From Stutzerimonas kunmingensis (GTDB lineage Bacteria > Pseudomonadota > Gammaproteobacteria > Pseudomonadales > Pseudomonadaceae): DNA of 64,000 nt. The position numbers and the translations under genes are program-made. Each line of letters opens with the position of its first letter. The first letter of the stretch is position 1. Location: positions 235,323 to 299,322 of the forward strand of contig NZ_JACXXG010000003.1 of NCBI RefSeq assembly GCF_014764705.1, written 5' to 3'. Positions 1 to 9,453 of this stretch are shown here, one piece after another. Below the pieces are notes generated by a model that worked only from the letters and a program-made list of their open reading frames with translations, made no database searches and was not told where the DNA came from.

Positions 1-1
1 G

Positions 2-739
2 CAGACCAATCTGAGCGCTCGCATGCGCGAGGTCGGTGCTCCCGACTATGCCAGCTACTATCGGCAGGTCACCTCCGGCCCCCGTGGTGCTGTCGAGTGG
101 TCGACTCTCATGGACAGGCTGACCGTTCAGGAAACACGTTTTTTCCGTCATCCCGCTTCTTTTGATCTGCTCGAAACCTACTTGCGTCAGCGTCTGGAGC
201 AGGAGTCGATCAAGCGACCCCTGGCGCTGTGGAGCGTGGGTTGCGCAAGTGGTGAAGAGACGTACTCGCTAGCCATGGCCACCACCGAGGCGCTGGCGGG
301 ACGCGAATTCGACGGCAGCTTCGGGGTCACCGGTACGGATATCAGTCTGAGCGCGCTGGCCAAGTCCCGAACAGCGGTCTACAGCGCGCGCAAGCTGGAG
401 CAGGTCGAACCGGCGTTGCGTGAGCGTTATTTCCTGTCGCTATCCGATGATCGTTTTCAAGTGATTCCCGGCCTGGCCGCACGTGTGTGCTTTGCAAGGC
501 TCAATGTGCTGGAACTGGCGAACTCGCCCGTTTCCAGCATGGACGTTATTTTCTGTCAGAACCTGCTGATCTATTTCCGCCGCTGGCGTCGCCGAGAAAT
601 CCTCAATCGCCTGGCAGATTGCCTGGCTCCGGGGGGATTGTTGGTGATCGGTGTAGGTGAAGTGGTCGGTTGGCAGCATCCGGGATTGCTTCCGGTGGCC
701 AACGATCAGGTTCTGGCTTTTACCCGGAAAAGTTTATGA
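2..739 (+). CDS. pilK: PilK, CheR-type chemoreceptor methyltransferase (5' truncated by window edge)
   Basis: The protein transfers methyl groups from SAM to glutamates of the pilus chemoreceptor (PilJ in P. aeruginosa). The reading frame is open from base 2 with CheR-like residues before the first internal ATG at 23, so the true start lies outside the window. Visible are the SAM-binding glycine motif GCASGEETYSLA and the downstream CQNLLIYF motif typical of CheR. The stop overlaps a possible chpA ATG at 736. Gene order pilK-chpA-chpB-chpC matches the P. aeruginosa Pil-Chp cluster. The product is confident from motif plus context; only the N-terminus is missing. Confidence 0.9.
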   Translation, partial: QTNLSARMREVGAPDYASYYRQVTSGPRGAVEWSTLMDRLTVQETRFFRHPASFDLLETYLRQRLEQESIKRPLALWSVGCASGEETYSLAMATTEALAGREFDGSFGVTGTDISLSALAKSRTAVYSARKLEQVEPALRERYFLSLSDDRFQVIPGLAARVCFARLNVLELANSPVSSMDVIFCQNLLIYFRRWRRREILNRLADCLAPGGLLVIGVGEVVGWQHPGLLPVANDQVLAFTRKSL

Positions 740-750
740 GCGGAGTCGCT

Positions 751-3700
751 ATGGGTGATCGGCACGATTATGTCGCCCTGGAGTGGGTGAAAGGCGAGAT
801 TGCCGAGACGCTTAAGCAGGCGCGTCAGGCTCTGGAGGCGTTCGTCGAGAACCCACAGGACTCGACCCGGATGCGCTTTTGCCTGACCTATGTGCATCAG
901 GTCCACGGCACTCTGCAGATGGTGGAGTTCTTCGGCGCAGCATTGCTCGCCGAGGAAATGGAGCAGCTGGCGCGGGCCCTGCTCGACGAGCGGGTGGCCA
1001 ATCAGGGCGAGGCGCTCGAGGTGATGATGCAGGCCATCCTGCAGCTGCCTGCATATCTGGACCGCATTCAGAGTGCGCGCCGCGACCTGCCGATGGTGGT
1101 GCTGCCGCTGCTTAACGATCTGCGCGCCGCTCGCGGTGAGAAGCTGCTTTCTGAAACCAGCCTATTTTCACCCGACCTGTCCGGACGCACGCCGGCGCTT
1201 TCCCAGGAGTCGGTCGAGCGTCTGCGTACGAACGAGCTGCCGGCCCTGCTGCGCAAGCTGCGCCAGATGCTGCAGGTTGCGCTGGTTGGGGTGATTCGCA
1301 ACCAGGACCTGCCGACCAATCTCGGCTACATGGCGCGCGTATTCGCCCGCCTGGAAATGCTCTGCAAGGATGCGCCACTGGCGGCGCTATGGCAGATCGC
1401 CTCGGGCATGGTCGAAGGTCTGGCCAGTGGCGGCGTGAGCAACGGCACCTCCGTCCGCACCTTGTTGCGACAGGTAGACAAGCAGCTCAAGCGGTTGGTC
1501 GAGGAAGGCGCTGATGGCCTAAATCAGGCTGCGCCCGATGAGCTGATCAAGAACCTGCTCTTCTACGTCGCCAAGGCGCCGGGGCAGACGCCCCGTATCC
1601 AGGCGTTAAAGCAGCTTTACCGCCTCGACGAAGCGCTGCCGGACAGCGCCGTGGTCGATCAGGAGCGTGCTCAGCTGGCTGGTCCCGACCGTGGCGCGAT
1701 GCGCTCGGTGGTCGCTGCCCTTTGTGAAGAGCTGGTGCGGGTAAAGGACAGCCTGGACCTGTTCGTGCGCAGCGATCGCAAGGTCATTGCCGAGCTGTCC
1801 AGCCTCGAGGTCCCGCTCAAGCAGATCGCCGATACCTTGGCAGTGCTCGGCTTCGCTCAACCGCGCAAGATCATTCTCGATCAGATCGTCCTCGTTCAGT
1901 CCGTAGCGCAGGGGCAGCAGGCGCCCGACGACGCCATACTGATGGATATCGCCGGTGCGTTGCTCTATGTCGAGGCTACGTTGGCCGGCATGGTCGGCGG
2001 TCCCGCGGAGGAGCGCAGCGAAGCAAGCCACCTGCCGACCACCGATGTTGCCCAGATTCACCAGTTGGTCATTCGCGAAGCGCGTAACGGGCTGGAGCAG
2101 GCCAAGGACGCGATCATCGAATTCATTGCCTCGCAATGGAACCACGAGCATCTGGCCCGGGTGCCGGATCTGCTCACTCAGGTTCGCGGCGGCCTGGCGA
2201 TGATTCCCCTGGAGCGTGCTGCGGCCCTATTGCAAGCCTGCAATGGCTACATCCAGGATCAGCTTCTGGCGCGACAGGCTGTGCCGGACTGGCAGAGCCT
2301 GGATACCCTGGCTGACGCGATCACCAGCGTCGAGTATTACCTTGAGCGACTGTCCGAGGATTGCGGCACCCAGGGCGATCTGATTCTGGATGTGGCCGAA
2401 GAAAGCCTGCAGAACCTCGGCTACTCGCTGGGGCATGCAAATGCTCCGATGAAGGTCGAGGTGGTCGAGAACGAATTCGCCGATCAGCTGGACGAGATCG
2501 AAGTGCTGCCTGAGGAGCCGGACGCAAGTCTGGATGCATTCGACTCCGTTGCGGTCGGCCAGGAAGAATCTCCGGAACCGATGGACCCTGATTTCTTGAG
2601 CGAGGCGCAAGCGCCACTCGAGAGCCATGATGCGGAGACCGCGGCGGAGGCCAAGGAAAGCGAGTGGACGCTGGAAGACCTGTCCGGCGATGAAGAAATC
2701 ATTTTCAACCTGCCAGAAGAGATGCCGGCGTCCGAAACGCCTCCAGACTCACTTGAAGATGAGTCGGACCTGAGCGAATGGAGCGATGCGCAGGTCGCCG
2801 AGCTCGATCTTCCGGAAGTGAGCCTGCCAGATTATTCCGAACCTGAAGGCCTGCAGGTCGAAGTCGAGCCTGTACTCAGCCTTGAGGAAGTCATGGCGGC
2901 GCCGGTCGCAGCCATCAACCCGCCTGCTCAGGATGTACCGCCTAGCCTCCTGCCGCCTCCTGCCGACGAAGAACCGGTCGACGAGGACCTGCTGGAAGTC
3001 TTCATCGAGGAAGCGGCAGAAGTTCTGGAGGCGATTGGCGAGCAGTTACCACTCTGGCTTGCCGACAGTGACAACAAGGATGCCTTGGGCGAAGTGCGAC
3101 GTGCATTCCACACGCTCAAGGGTAGTGGGCGGATGGTGCGTGCACTGGTCATCGGCGAGTTGGCGTGGTCCATCGAGAATCTGCTCAATCGTGTACTCGA
3201 TCGCAGCATCCAGCCGACCGACGCGGTGAGGCAGGTCGTGTGCGATGTCGTTGCACTCATGCCAGCCCTCGTCGATGAGTTCGCGGCTAAGGCCCAGCGC
3301 CAGCGTGATGACGTCGATCACCTTGCGGCAGCAGCGCATGCCCTGGCCAAGGGGCAGTCAGTGGTGCTTTCGCAGCCTGCCGAGACGCCTGCTGCGATTG
3401 CGGACGAGCCTGCCCCGTCCGCGGCGCCGCAAGACGATGACGACGCACTGGACCCCCAGTTGCTGGAAATTTTTCGCAACGAAGCCGAATCGCATCTGAC
3501 CACGCTGGTCAGTTTCCTCGCCGATTGCGCCCAGCGCCTGCCGCAGCCGGTGACCGATGCGCTGCAACGTGCCTTGCACACGCTCAAGGGTAGTGCGCAC
3601 ATGGCCGGCATCCTGCCGGTGGCGGAAATCGCAACGCCTCTGGAGAAGATGGTCAAGGAATTCAAGACCAACCTGATCCAGATGGATCTGGCCGAAGCCG

Positions 3701-6700
3701 AGCTGCTGCATGAGGCCGAGCTGTTGTTACGTCAGGGGCTGGCCAATCTCGATTACGAACCGTTGGCGCCAATAGAAGGCGCCCCGGAGTTCCTGGCCAA
3801 GGTGCACGCCCTGCATCAGGCCAGATTGGTCGAAGCCGGCGCCCGCCAGCATAACGATGCTGGTGAGGCTCGCGATCCGAGCGTGATCGCGCTGTTCCTC
3901 TCTGAAGGCATGGACATCCTGCTGGATGCCGAAGATTTGCTGCGCAGCTGGCGCGAGCATCCTGCCGAGCGTCAGGAACTCTCCGCTCTGCTGCAGGAGC
4001 TAACCACGCTCGGACAGGGCGCGAAGATGGCCGACCTGCCGCAGATGGAAGCGTTGTGCCGGGTGCTGCTGCGTTTGTACGCGGTAGTTGAGGAGGGGCG
4101 ACTGGCTGTCAGCGAGCGCTTCTTCGACGACGTCGAGCAGGGCCATGAAGCGCTGGTCGGCATGATGGATCAGGTAGCTGCCGCGCTGCAGGTGAGTGAG
4201 CAGTCGGAGTTGGTGGCGCGGCTCGAAGCATTGCTCGCCGAAGCCATTGATCCATTGGTTCTGGAGCAGCCGGGCGACCCAGTTTCGGTTGCAGCTCCTG
4301 GCGAGATTGCGCTGACAGAATTGCCAGCCGAAGCCGAAGCCGAAGCCGAAGCCGAAGCCGAAGCCTGGCCCGAAGAAGACGCCCCGCAAGACGAGGCGCA
4401 GGACGATCTCGATCACGAAATGGTTGAGATCTTTCTCGACGAAGCCGTCGACCTGATGGAAAGCGCCGGCCATGCGCTTGATCGCTGGCTCGCTGATCCG
4501 GCCAACCAGATGGCGCTCTCGGCTCTGCTGCGCGACCTTCACACCCTCAAGGGCGGCGCCCGGATGGCAGCAATCCGTCCGATCGGCGACCTCGCCCATG
4601 AGCTGGAGTCGCTTTACGAGGGGCTCTCCGACGGTCGCTACGTCCATTCCGCCCCGCTTGCAGCGCTGTTGCAGCGTAGCCACGATCATCTGGCGCTGCA
4701 GCTCGAGCAGCTGCAGGGCGAGATGCCGATGAGCAGTGCTGATGCACTCATCGAGTCGATGAAAGCCTTCCGTCAGGGGGCCCTGCCGGCATTCGACGGC
4801 GTTGATTCGACTGATGCTTCCCTACTGGAGACGGATGCGGGTCCTGACCTGATCCGACCGGAGAACGATTCTGCTCAATCGCTGGATGAGCCGCTGAGCG
4901 CCGATGCGTTTGATTTGCCGCTGCTCGAGGTCGATGAGACTTCTGCCGAGGCGGATGAAGGCGACAACGAAACTGCAGCGGACGATAGCCGCGCTTCGGA
5001 TATCCCGTTCAGCGAAGAGTTGGATGAGGTCGACCTCAGCCTTCCCGAGCTGGATGAGGTGCCGGAAGCGTTCGAAGCTGTGCCGGCCGCCGAGGAGCAC
5101 GACGCAGTCGAGCGCGATCCCGAATTAGTGGAGATCTTCCTCGAGGAGGGTTTCGACCTCATCGAGAGTGCTGCGGGTGGTTTGCAACGCTGGATGGCGG
5201 ATGTCGACAACAGCTTCGAACTCGAGGCATTGCAGCGCGATCTGCATACCCTCAAGGGCGGGGCCCGGATGGCTGATATCCGTGAAATCGGTGATCTCTC
5301 CCACGAGCTCGAGTTTCTTTACGAAGGCCTGTGCGCCGGTAGCTACCGGGCCAGCCCGGAATTGTTCGGCCTTCTGCAGGCCTGCCAGGACCGCCTGGCG
5401 GAAATGCTCGAGGCGGTGCGGGCCCACCAACCGGTGTCATCGGGTGATGCGCTGATCGAGACGATTCGCCACTTTCGCAACAACCCCGATGAGCAACTGA
5501 GCATTCCCAGCAGCGTGTCGCTGAAGGCCGCTCAGGAAGATGCGCAGCAGTCTGCCGAAGCCGAAATTCTCGACATCTTTGTCGAGGAAGCTGACGACCT
5601 GCTGGAGGAAATGGAATCAGCGCTCGGTCGCTGGGATGCCGGCCGTGAGGATGCCGCTCCGTTGGCTGACATGCTCCGTGTGCTGCACACGCTGAAAGGC
5701 GGTGCGCGGCTGGCTGGGCAGACCGCACTGGGCAACATGGCCCACGATCTGGAGCAGCGGTTGAGCGAGGCGCAGCAGCAGGGCGCCCCCTGGCCGGATA
5801 GCCTGTTTCTCGATGTGCAGCACGGCTACGACGCGCTGCTGAAGGATGTCGAGCTGCTTCGGGCGGGCCTGGCGAGCGACGGAGGCGACGCTTCGCAACC
5901 TGAGTCGCCGGAGCTCGAGCCAGAGTTGCCGCGCGAGCCGGTGGCTCTGGAACAACCGATCGTCGCGGCCAGTACCTTGCCGAAGCCGAGTACCAGCCCG
6001 GCTAAGGTGCTGCCATTCATTCGACGCGCACAGCTGGCCGCTCAGGAAGCCGCTGCGCGGCGGGCACCGCAGGAGCTGGTCAAGGTTCCCGCAGAACTGC
6101 TGGAGGGTCTGGTCAACCTGGCGGGCGAAACATCGATCTTCCGCGGTCGAGTCGAGCAGCAGGTCAGCGACGTCGGCTTCACCCTTGGCGAGATGGAAGC
6201 GACCATCGAACGGGTGCGCGACCAGCTGCGCCGATTGGATACCGAAACCCAGGCGCAGATTCTCAGCCGTTACCAGGCTGAAGCCGAGCGCGCCGGCTAT
6301 GACGATTTCGACCCGCTGGAAATGGACCGCCATTCGCAGCTGCAACAGCTTTCGCGTGCACTGTTCGAGTCAGCGTCTGACTTGCTCGATCTGAAGGAAA
6401 CGCTGGCTGCGCGTAATCGCGACGCTGAAACGCTGCTGCTGCAGCAGGCTCGGGTCAATACCGAGCTACAGGAAGGCCTCATGCGTACCCGCATGGTTCC
6501 TTTCGAGCGCCTGGTGCCGCGCCTGCGCAGAATCGTGCGGCAGGTCGCTGGCGAGCTCGGCAAACAGGTCGAGTTCAAGGTCGGCAACGCCACCGGTGAG
6601 ATGGACCGCAGCGTGCTTGAGCGAATCGTTGCGCCGCTGGAGCACATGCTGCGCAACGCCGTCGATCACGGTATCGAGCCGGTCGAGCGTCGTCGTGCTG

Positions 6701-7917
6701 CCGGCAAGCCCGAGCAGGGCGTGATACGCCTGGATCTGGCCCGTGAGGGTGGCGATATCGTGCTGACGCTGGCCGACGACGGTGGTGGCATCAATCTGGA
6801 CGCGGTGCGGCGCAAGGCTATCGAACGCGGGCTGATGTCCGCCGATAGCGACCTGTCCGAGCATGAAATCCTGCAGTTCATCCTCGAAGCCGGGTTCTCC
6901 ACCGCGGAGCGCGTCACGCAGATCTCCGGACGCGGCGTGGGCATGGACGTGGTGCACTCGGAAGTGAAGCAGCTCGGCGGGTCGATGAGCATCGAGTCGA
7001 CGCTCGGTCAGGGCACGCGCTTCCTGATTCGCCTGCCGTTCACAGTGTCGGTGAACCGCGCGCTGATGGTTTATTCCGGTGAGGATCTGTATGCGATCCC
7101 GCTGAATACCATCGAAGGTATCGTGCGTGTCTCGCCATACGAGCTGGAAGCTTATTACCAGCCGGATGCGCCGCGCTTCGAATATGCCGGTCAGGCTTAC
7201 GAGCTGCGTTATCTTGGCGATCTCTTGAACAACGGCCAGAAGCCCAAGCTGGTGGGGCAGAGTCTGCCGCTGCCGGTGATCCTGGTCCGCTCGAAAGAGC
7301 ACAGCGTTGCGGTACAGGTCGACAGCCTCGCCGGTTCTCGTGAAATCGTGGTGAAGAGCCTCGGGCTGCAGTTCGCCGGCGTACATGGCATTTCCGGCGC
7401 GACCATCCTCGGCGATGGCCGGGTCGTGGTGATTCTGGACCTGCTGGCGACCATCCGTGTGCTCCATGCGCACCAGCTCATTCAGCTGCAACAGCCGCGC
7501 CTTATCGATCAGGTGCAGGAGCCGGTCGAGGTCGAAACCGAACGGCCGACGCTGGTCATGGTGGTTGACGATTCGGTCACCGTGCGCAAGGTCACCAGTC
7601 GTCTGCTGGAGCGCAATGGCATGAACGTTCTGACCGCCAAGGACGGGGTGGATGCCATCACTCAGCTGCAGGAGCGCAAGCCGGACATCATGCTGCTGGA
7701 TATCGAGATGCCGCGCATGGACGGCTTCGAGGTGGCCACGCTGGTTCGCCACGACGAGCGTTTGAAGGATCTGCCGATCATCATGATCACCTCGCGTACC
7801 GGCGAGAAGCACCGTGATCGCGCGCTGACCATCGGCGTCAACGAATACCTTGGCAAGCCCTATCAGGAATCGGTGTTGCTCGAGGCCATTCAGCGCTTGG
7901 TTCACGCCGATGTCTGA
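751..7917 (+). CDS. chpA: ChpA, multi-Hpt chemosensory histidine kinase/response regulator hybrid of the Pil-Chp system
   Basis: This is the CheA-like kinase of the twitching-motility chemosensory system, about 2388 aa. Eight phosphotransfer-like sites can be aligned on the L-H-T-L-K-G-G pattern: H49, T476, H787, H943, T1085, H1264, H1499 and H1646. They are followed by dimerisation and HATPase regions (N-box HMLRNAVDHG near 1965, then DDGGG and GRGVGMD), a CheW-like domain, and a C-terminal receiver with phospho-acceptor D2317 in LLLDIEMP. Acidic linkers separate the Hpt modules. I chose ATG 751 because GCGGAG lies 5 nt upstream and my recollection of the P. aeruginosa N-terminus (MGDRHDYVALEW) fits. 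ATG 736, overlapping the pilK stop, is the alternative. Confidence 0.95.
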   Translation: MGDRHDYVALEWVKGEIAETLKQARQALEAFVENPQDSTRMRFCLTYVHQVHGTLQMVEFFGAALLAEEMEQLARALLDERVANQGEALEVMMQAILQLPAYLDRIQSARRDLPMVVLPLLNDLRAARGEKLLSETSLFSPDLSGRTPALSQESVERLRTNELPALLRKLRQMLQVALVGVIRNQDLPTNLGYMARVFARLEMLCKDAPLAALWQIASGMVEGLASGGVSNGTSVRTLLRQVDKQLKRLVEEGADGLNQAAPDELIKNLLFYVAKAPGQTPRIQALKQLYRLDEALPDSAVVDQERAQLAGPDRGAMRSVVAALCEELVRVKDSLDLFVRSDRKVIAELSSLEVPLKQIADTLAVLGFAQPRKIILDQIVLVQSVAQGQQAPDDAILMDIAGALLYVEATLAGMVGGPAEERSEASHLPTTDVAQIHQLVIREARNGLEQAKDAIIEFIASQWNHEHLARVPDLLTQVRGGLAMIPLERAAALLQACNGYIQDQLLARQAVPDWQSLDTLADAITSVEYYLERLSEDCGTQGDLILDVAEESLQNLGYSLGHANAPMKVEVVENEFADQLDEIEVLPEEPDASLDAFDSVAVGQEESPEPMDPDFLSEAQAPLESHDAETAAEAKESEWTLEDLSGDEEIIFNLPEEMPASETPPDSLEDESDLSEWSDAQVAELDLPEVSLPDYSEPEGLQVEVEPVLSLEEVMAAPVAAINPPAQDVPPSLLPPPADEEPVDEDLLEVFIEEAAEVLEAIGEQLPLWLADSDNKDALGEVRRAFHTLKGSGRMVRALVIGELAWSIENLLNRVLDRSIQPTDAVRQVVCDVVALMPALVDEFAAKAQRQRDDVDHLAAAAHALAKGQSVVLSQPAETPAAIADEPAPSAAPQDDDDALDPQLLEIFRNEAESHLTTLVSFLADCAQRLPQPVTDALQRALHTLKGSAHMAGILPVAEIATPLEKMVKEFKTNLIQMDLAEAELLHEAELLLRQGLANLDYEPLAPIEGAPEFLAKVHALHQARLVEAGARQHNDAGEARDPSVIALFLSEGMDILLDAEDLLRSWREHPAERQELSALLQELTTLGQGAKMADLPQMEALCRVLLRLYAVVEEGRLAVSERFFDDVEQGHEALVGMMDQVAAALQVSEQSELVARLEALLAEAIDPLVLEQPGDPVSVAAPGEIALTELPAEAEAEAEAEAEAWPEEDAPQDEAQDDLDHEMVEIFLDEAVDLMESAGHALDRWLADPANQMALSALLRDLHTLKGGARMAAIRPIGDLAHELESLYEGLSDGRYVHSAPLAALLQRSHDHLALQLEQLQGEMPMSSADALIESMKAFRQGALPAFDGVDSTDASLLETDAGPDLIRPENDSAQSLDEPLSADAFDLPLLEVDETSAEADEGDNETAADDSRASDIPFSEELDEVDLSLPELDEVPEAFEAVPAAEEHDAVERDPELVEIFLEEGFDLIESAAGGLQRWMADVDNSFELEALQRDLHTLKGGARMADIREIGDLSHELEFLYEGLCAGSYRASPELFGLLQACQDRLAEMLEAVRAHQPVSSGDALIETIRHFRNNPDEQLSIPSSVSLKAAQEDAQQSAEAEILDIFVEEADDLLEEMESALGRWDAGREDAAPLADMLRVLHTLKGGARLAGQTALGNMAHDLEQRLSEAQQQGAPWPDSLFLDVQHGYDALLKDVELLRAGLASDGGDASQPESPELEPELPREPVALEQPIVAASTLPKPSTSPAKVLPFIRRAQLAAQEAAARRAPQELVKVPAELLEGLVNLAGETSIFRGRVEQQVSDVGFTLGEMEATIERVRDQLRRLDTETQAQILSRYQAEAERAGYDDFDPLEMDRHSQLQQLSRALFESASDLLDLKETLAARNRDAETLLLQQARVNTELQEGLMRTRMVPFERLVPRLRRIVRQVAGELGKQVEFKVGNATGEMDRSVLERIVAPLEHMLRNAVDHGIEPVERRRAAGKPEQGVIRLDLAREGGDIVLTLADDGGGINLDAVRRKAIERGLMSADSDLSEHEILQFILEAGFSTAERVTQISGRGVGMDVVHSEVKQLGGSMSIESTLGQGTRFLIRLPFTVSVNRALMVYSGEDLYAIPLNTIEGIVRVSPYELEAYYQPDAPRFEYAGQAYELRYLGDLLNNGQKPKLVGQSLPLPVILVRSKEHSVAVQVDSLAGSREIVVKSLGLQFAGVHGISGATILGDGRVVVILDLLATIRVLHAHQLIQLQQPRLIDQVQEPVEVETERPTLVMVVDDSVTVRKVTSRLLERNGMNVLTAKDGVDAITQLQERKPDIMLLDIEMPRMDGFEVATLVRHDERLKDLPIIMITSRTGEKHRDRALTIGVNEYLGKPYQESVLLEAIQRLVHADV
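4327..4365 (+). repeat. GCCGAA hexanucleotide microsatellite inside chpA (6.5 units)
   Basis: Six perfect GCCGAA units plus a final GCC encode alternating Ala-Glu in the linker between the Thr-type site T1085 and the Hpt at H1264. Gain or loss of units keeps the reading frame and would only change linker length. Confidence 0.95.
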
Positions 7918-8962
7918 CGTTCTCTGCGCCCGCATTGCGGTACTCGCCGACACCTCTCTGCAGCGTCACGTGCTGCAGCAGGCTTTGACCGGCAGTGGCT
8001 ATCAGGTGGTATTGAACAATGACCCGGCGCGCCTCGAGCCGGCAGACCTGGATAGTACCGAGGCCGATCTCTGGCTGGTTGATCTGGCGCAGACCGAAGA
8101 TTCGCCTCTTGTGGATGCGTTGCTTGAGCGCGACACCACGCGGGTGCTGTTCGGTGAGGGGCATGCGCCGGAGCGGCATTCGGAGTTCTACCCACGTTGG
8201 GAGCGCAGCCTGTTCAGCAAGCTGAAGCGCCTGATCGGTGACCCATCACGGGCAGTGGGGCCGCGTCTGGACGTACTGCAGGGTGAAGGACAACGCCCCG
8301 AGCGCCTGACGCTACCGCCGCTGCTGGCTGATAGCGCGCTGCATGCCGGTGAAGCGGCGACCCAGGTATGGCTGCTGGCGGCTTCGCTCGGTGGGCCGGA
8401 AGCAGTAAAGGCCTTCCTGGACGCGCTGCCTGGCGGCCTGCCAGTCGGTTTCATCTATGCCCAGCATATCGAAGCCAGCTTCGAGTCGGCGTTGTCCCAG
8501 GCCGTGGGCCGACATAGTCAGTGGCAGGTTCAACAGGTGCGCCCTGGCCAGCCGGTGCGCTGCGGAGAAGTGATCATCGCGCCGATCGGAGAGGAACTCG
8601 GGTTCGAGTCCGATGGCAGCACCCGCCTGAACGGTCGTTGCTGGCCTGAACCGTATAGCCCGTCGATCGACCAGATGATGCTGAATCTGGCCCAGCAGTT
8701 CGGCCAGCGTTGCGGTGTCATTGCCTTCAGTGGCATGGGCAGCGACGGCAGTGCGGCGGCCGCATATGTGCTGCGTCAGGGTGGCAGGGTCTGGACGCAG
8801 CGCGCCGACTCCTGTGCCTGCTCAAGTATGCCGGACAATCTTCGCGAAGGTGGCTACAGCTCCTACAGCGGTGACCCTCGCGAGCTGGCGCAAGCCTTGG
8901 TCAATCATCTGGTCAGCCAGGTCGGTACGCCCGCCACGTCTTTTCAACGGGATAACTCATGA
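7910..8962 (+). CDS. chpB: ChpB, CheB-type methylesterase of the Pil-Chp system
   Basis: The protein removes methyl groups from the pilus chemoreceptor. Length is 350 aa. The C-terminal methylesterase domain carries the catalytic Ser-His-Asp set: S159 in AASLGGPEA, H186 in AQHIEASF and D279 in SGMGSDGSA. The N-terminal ~120 residues are receiver-like in size, but I see no convincing phospho-Asp pocket, as is usual for ChpB. ATG 7910 overlaps the end of chpA by 8 bases, and the gene's end overlaps chpC in an ATGA, so the three genes are probably translationally coupled. An upstream in-frame extension from 7850 lies inside chpA and is not believed. Confidence 0.92.
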   Translation: MSDVLCARIAVLADTSLQRHVLQQALTGSGYQVVLNNDPARLEPADLDSTEADLWLVDLAQTEDSPLVDALLERDTTRVLFGEGHAPERHSEFYPRWERSLFSKLKRLIGDPSRAVGPRLDVLQGEGQRPERLTLPPLLADSALHAGEAATQVWLLAASLGGPEAVKAFLDALPGGLPVGFIYAQHIEASFESALSQAVGRHSQWQVQQVRPGQPVRCGEVIIAPIGEELGFESDGSTRLNGRCWPEPYSPSIDQMMLNLAQQFGQRCGVIAFSGMGSDGSAAAAYVLRQGGRVWTQRADSCACSSMPDNLREGGYSSYSGDPRELAQALVNHLVSQVGTPATSFQRDNS

Positions 8963-9429
8963 GTCAAATGGTCGTTTCTCCGGAGGCGGAAAGCCTCACC
9001 GGGCTGCTGATGCCGCTCGCCGATCGCGTATTGCTGGTGCCCAACGTGGCCGTCGCCGAGCTGATTCCCTATCGCGCTCCGCAAGCGGTGCAGGGCATGC
9101 CTGCATGGTTTCTCGGGCAGGTGCAGTGGCGTGACCTGAGCCTACCATTGCTGTCGTTCGAGGCCGCGTCCAGCGGTCAGGCACAACCGGTTGGCAGTTC
9201 GGCGCGGGTTGCCGTGCTCAACGCGGTTGGTGGGCGCGACCACGTCAAGTTCATCGCGCTGCTGGTGCAGGGCATCCCGCACTCGATCAAGGTCGACGCC
9301 AGCCTCGCGCGCGCGGATGTCACGCTTGCCCCGCTCGAACTGGATGCGGTCAACCTTGGCGACGTGCAGCCGCGAATCCCCGATCTGATCGGTCTGGAGC
9401 AGAAGCTCGCCGATGCTGGCCTGATCTGA
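8959..9429 (+). CDS. chpC: ChpC, CheW-like adaptor of the Pil-Chp system
   Basis: A 156-aa protein with the single CheW-like fold expected of an adaptor linking chemoreceptor and ChpA. Its start overlaps the chpB stop in ATGA. In P. aeruginosa chpC is followed by chpD (AraC family) and chpE (LysE family). Here the next gene is the convergent rsmE, so the cluster ends at chpC. The product call rests on position in the operon as well as weak CheW similarity. Confidence 0.88.
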   Translation: MSQMVVSPEAESLTGLLMPLADRVLLVPNVAVAELIPYRAPQAVQGMPAWFLGQVQWRDLSLPLLSFEAASSGQAQPVGSSARVAVLNAVGGRDHVKFIALLVQGIPHSIKVDASLARADVTLAPLELDAVNLGDVQPRIPDLIGLEQKLADAGLI

Positions 9430-9453
9430 TCGAAGCCGTCCGCCGATCCATCG

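Noticed and set aside
6466..7953. Long minus-strand frame opposite the 3' part of chpA
   Set aside because: It is a shadow of the kinase, CheW and receiver domains without family features.
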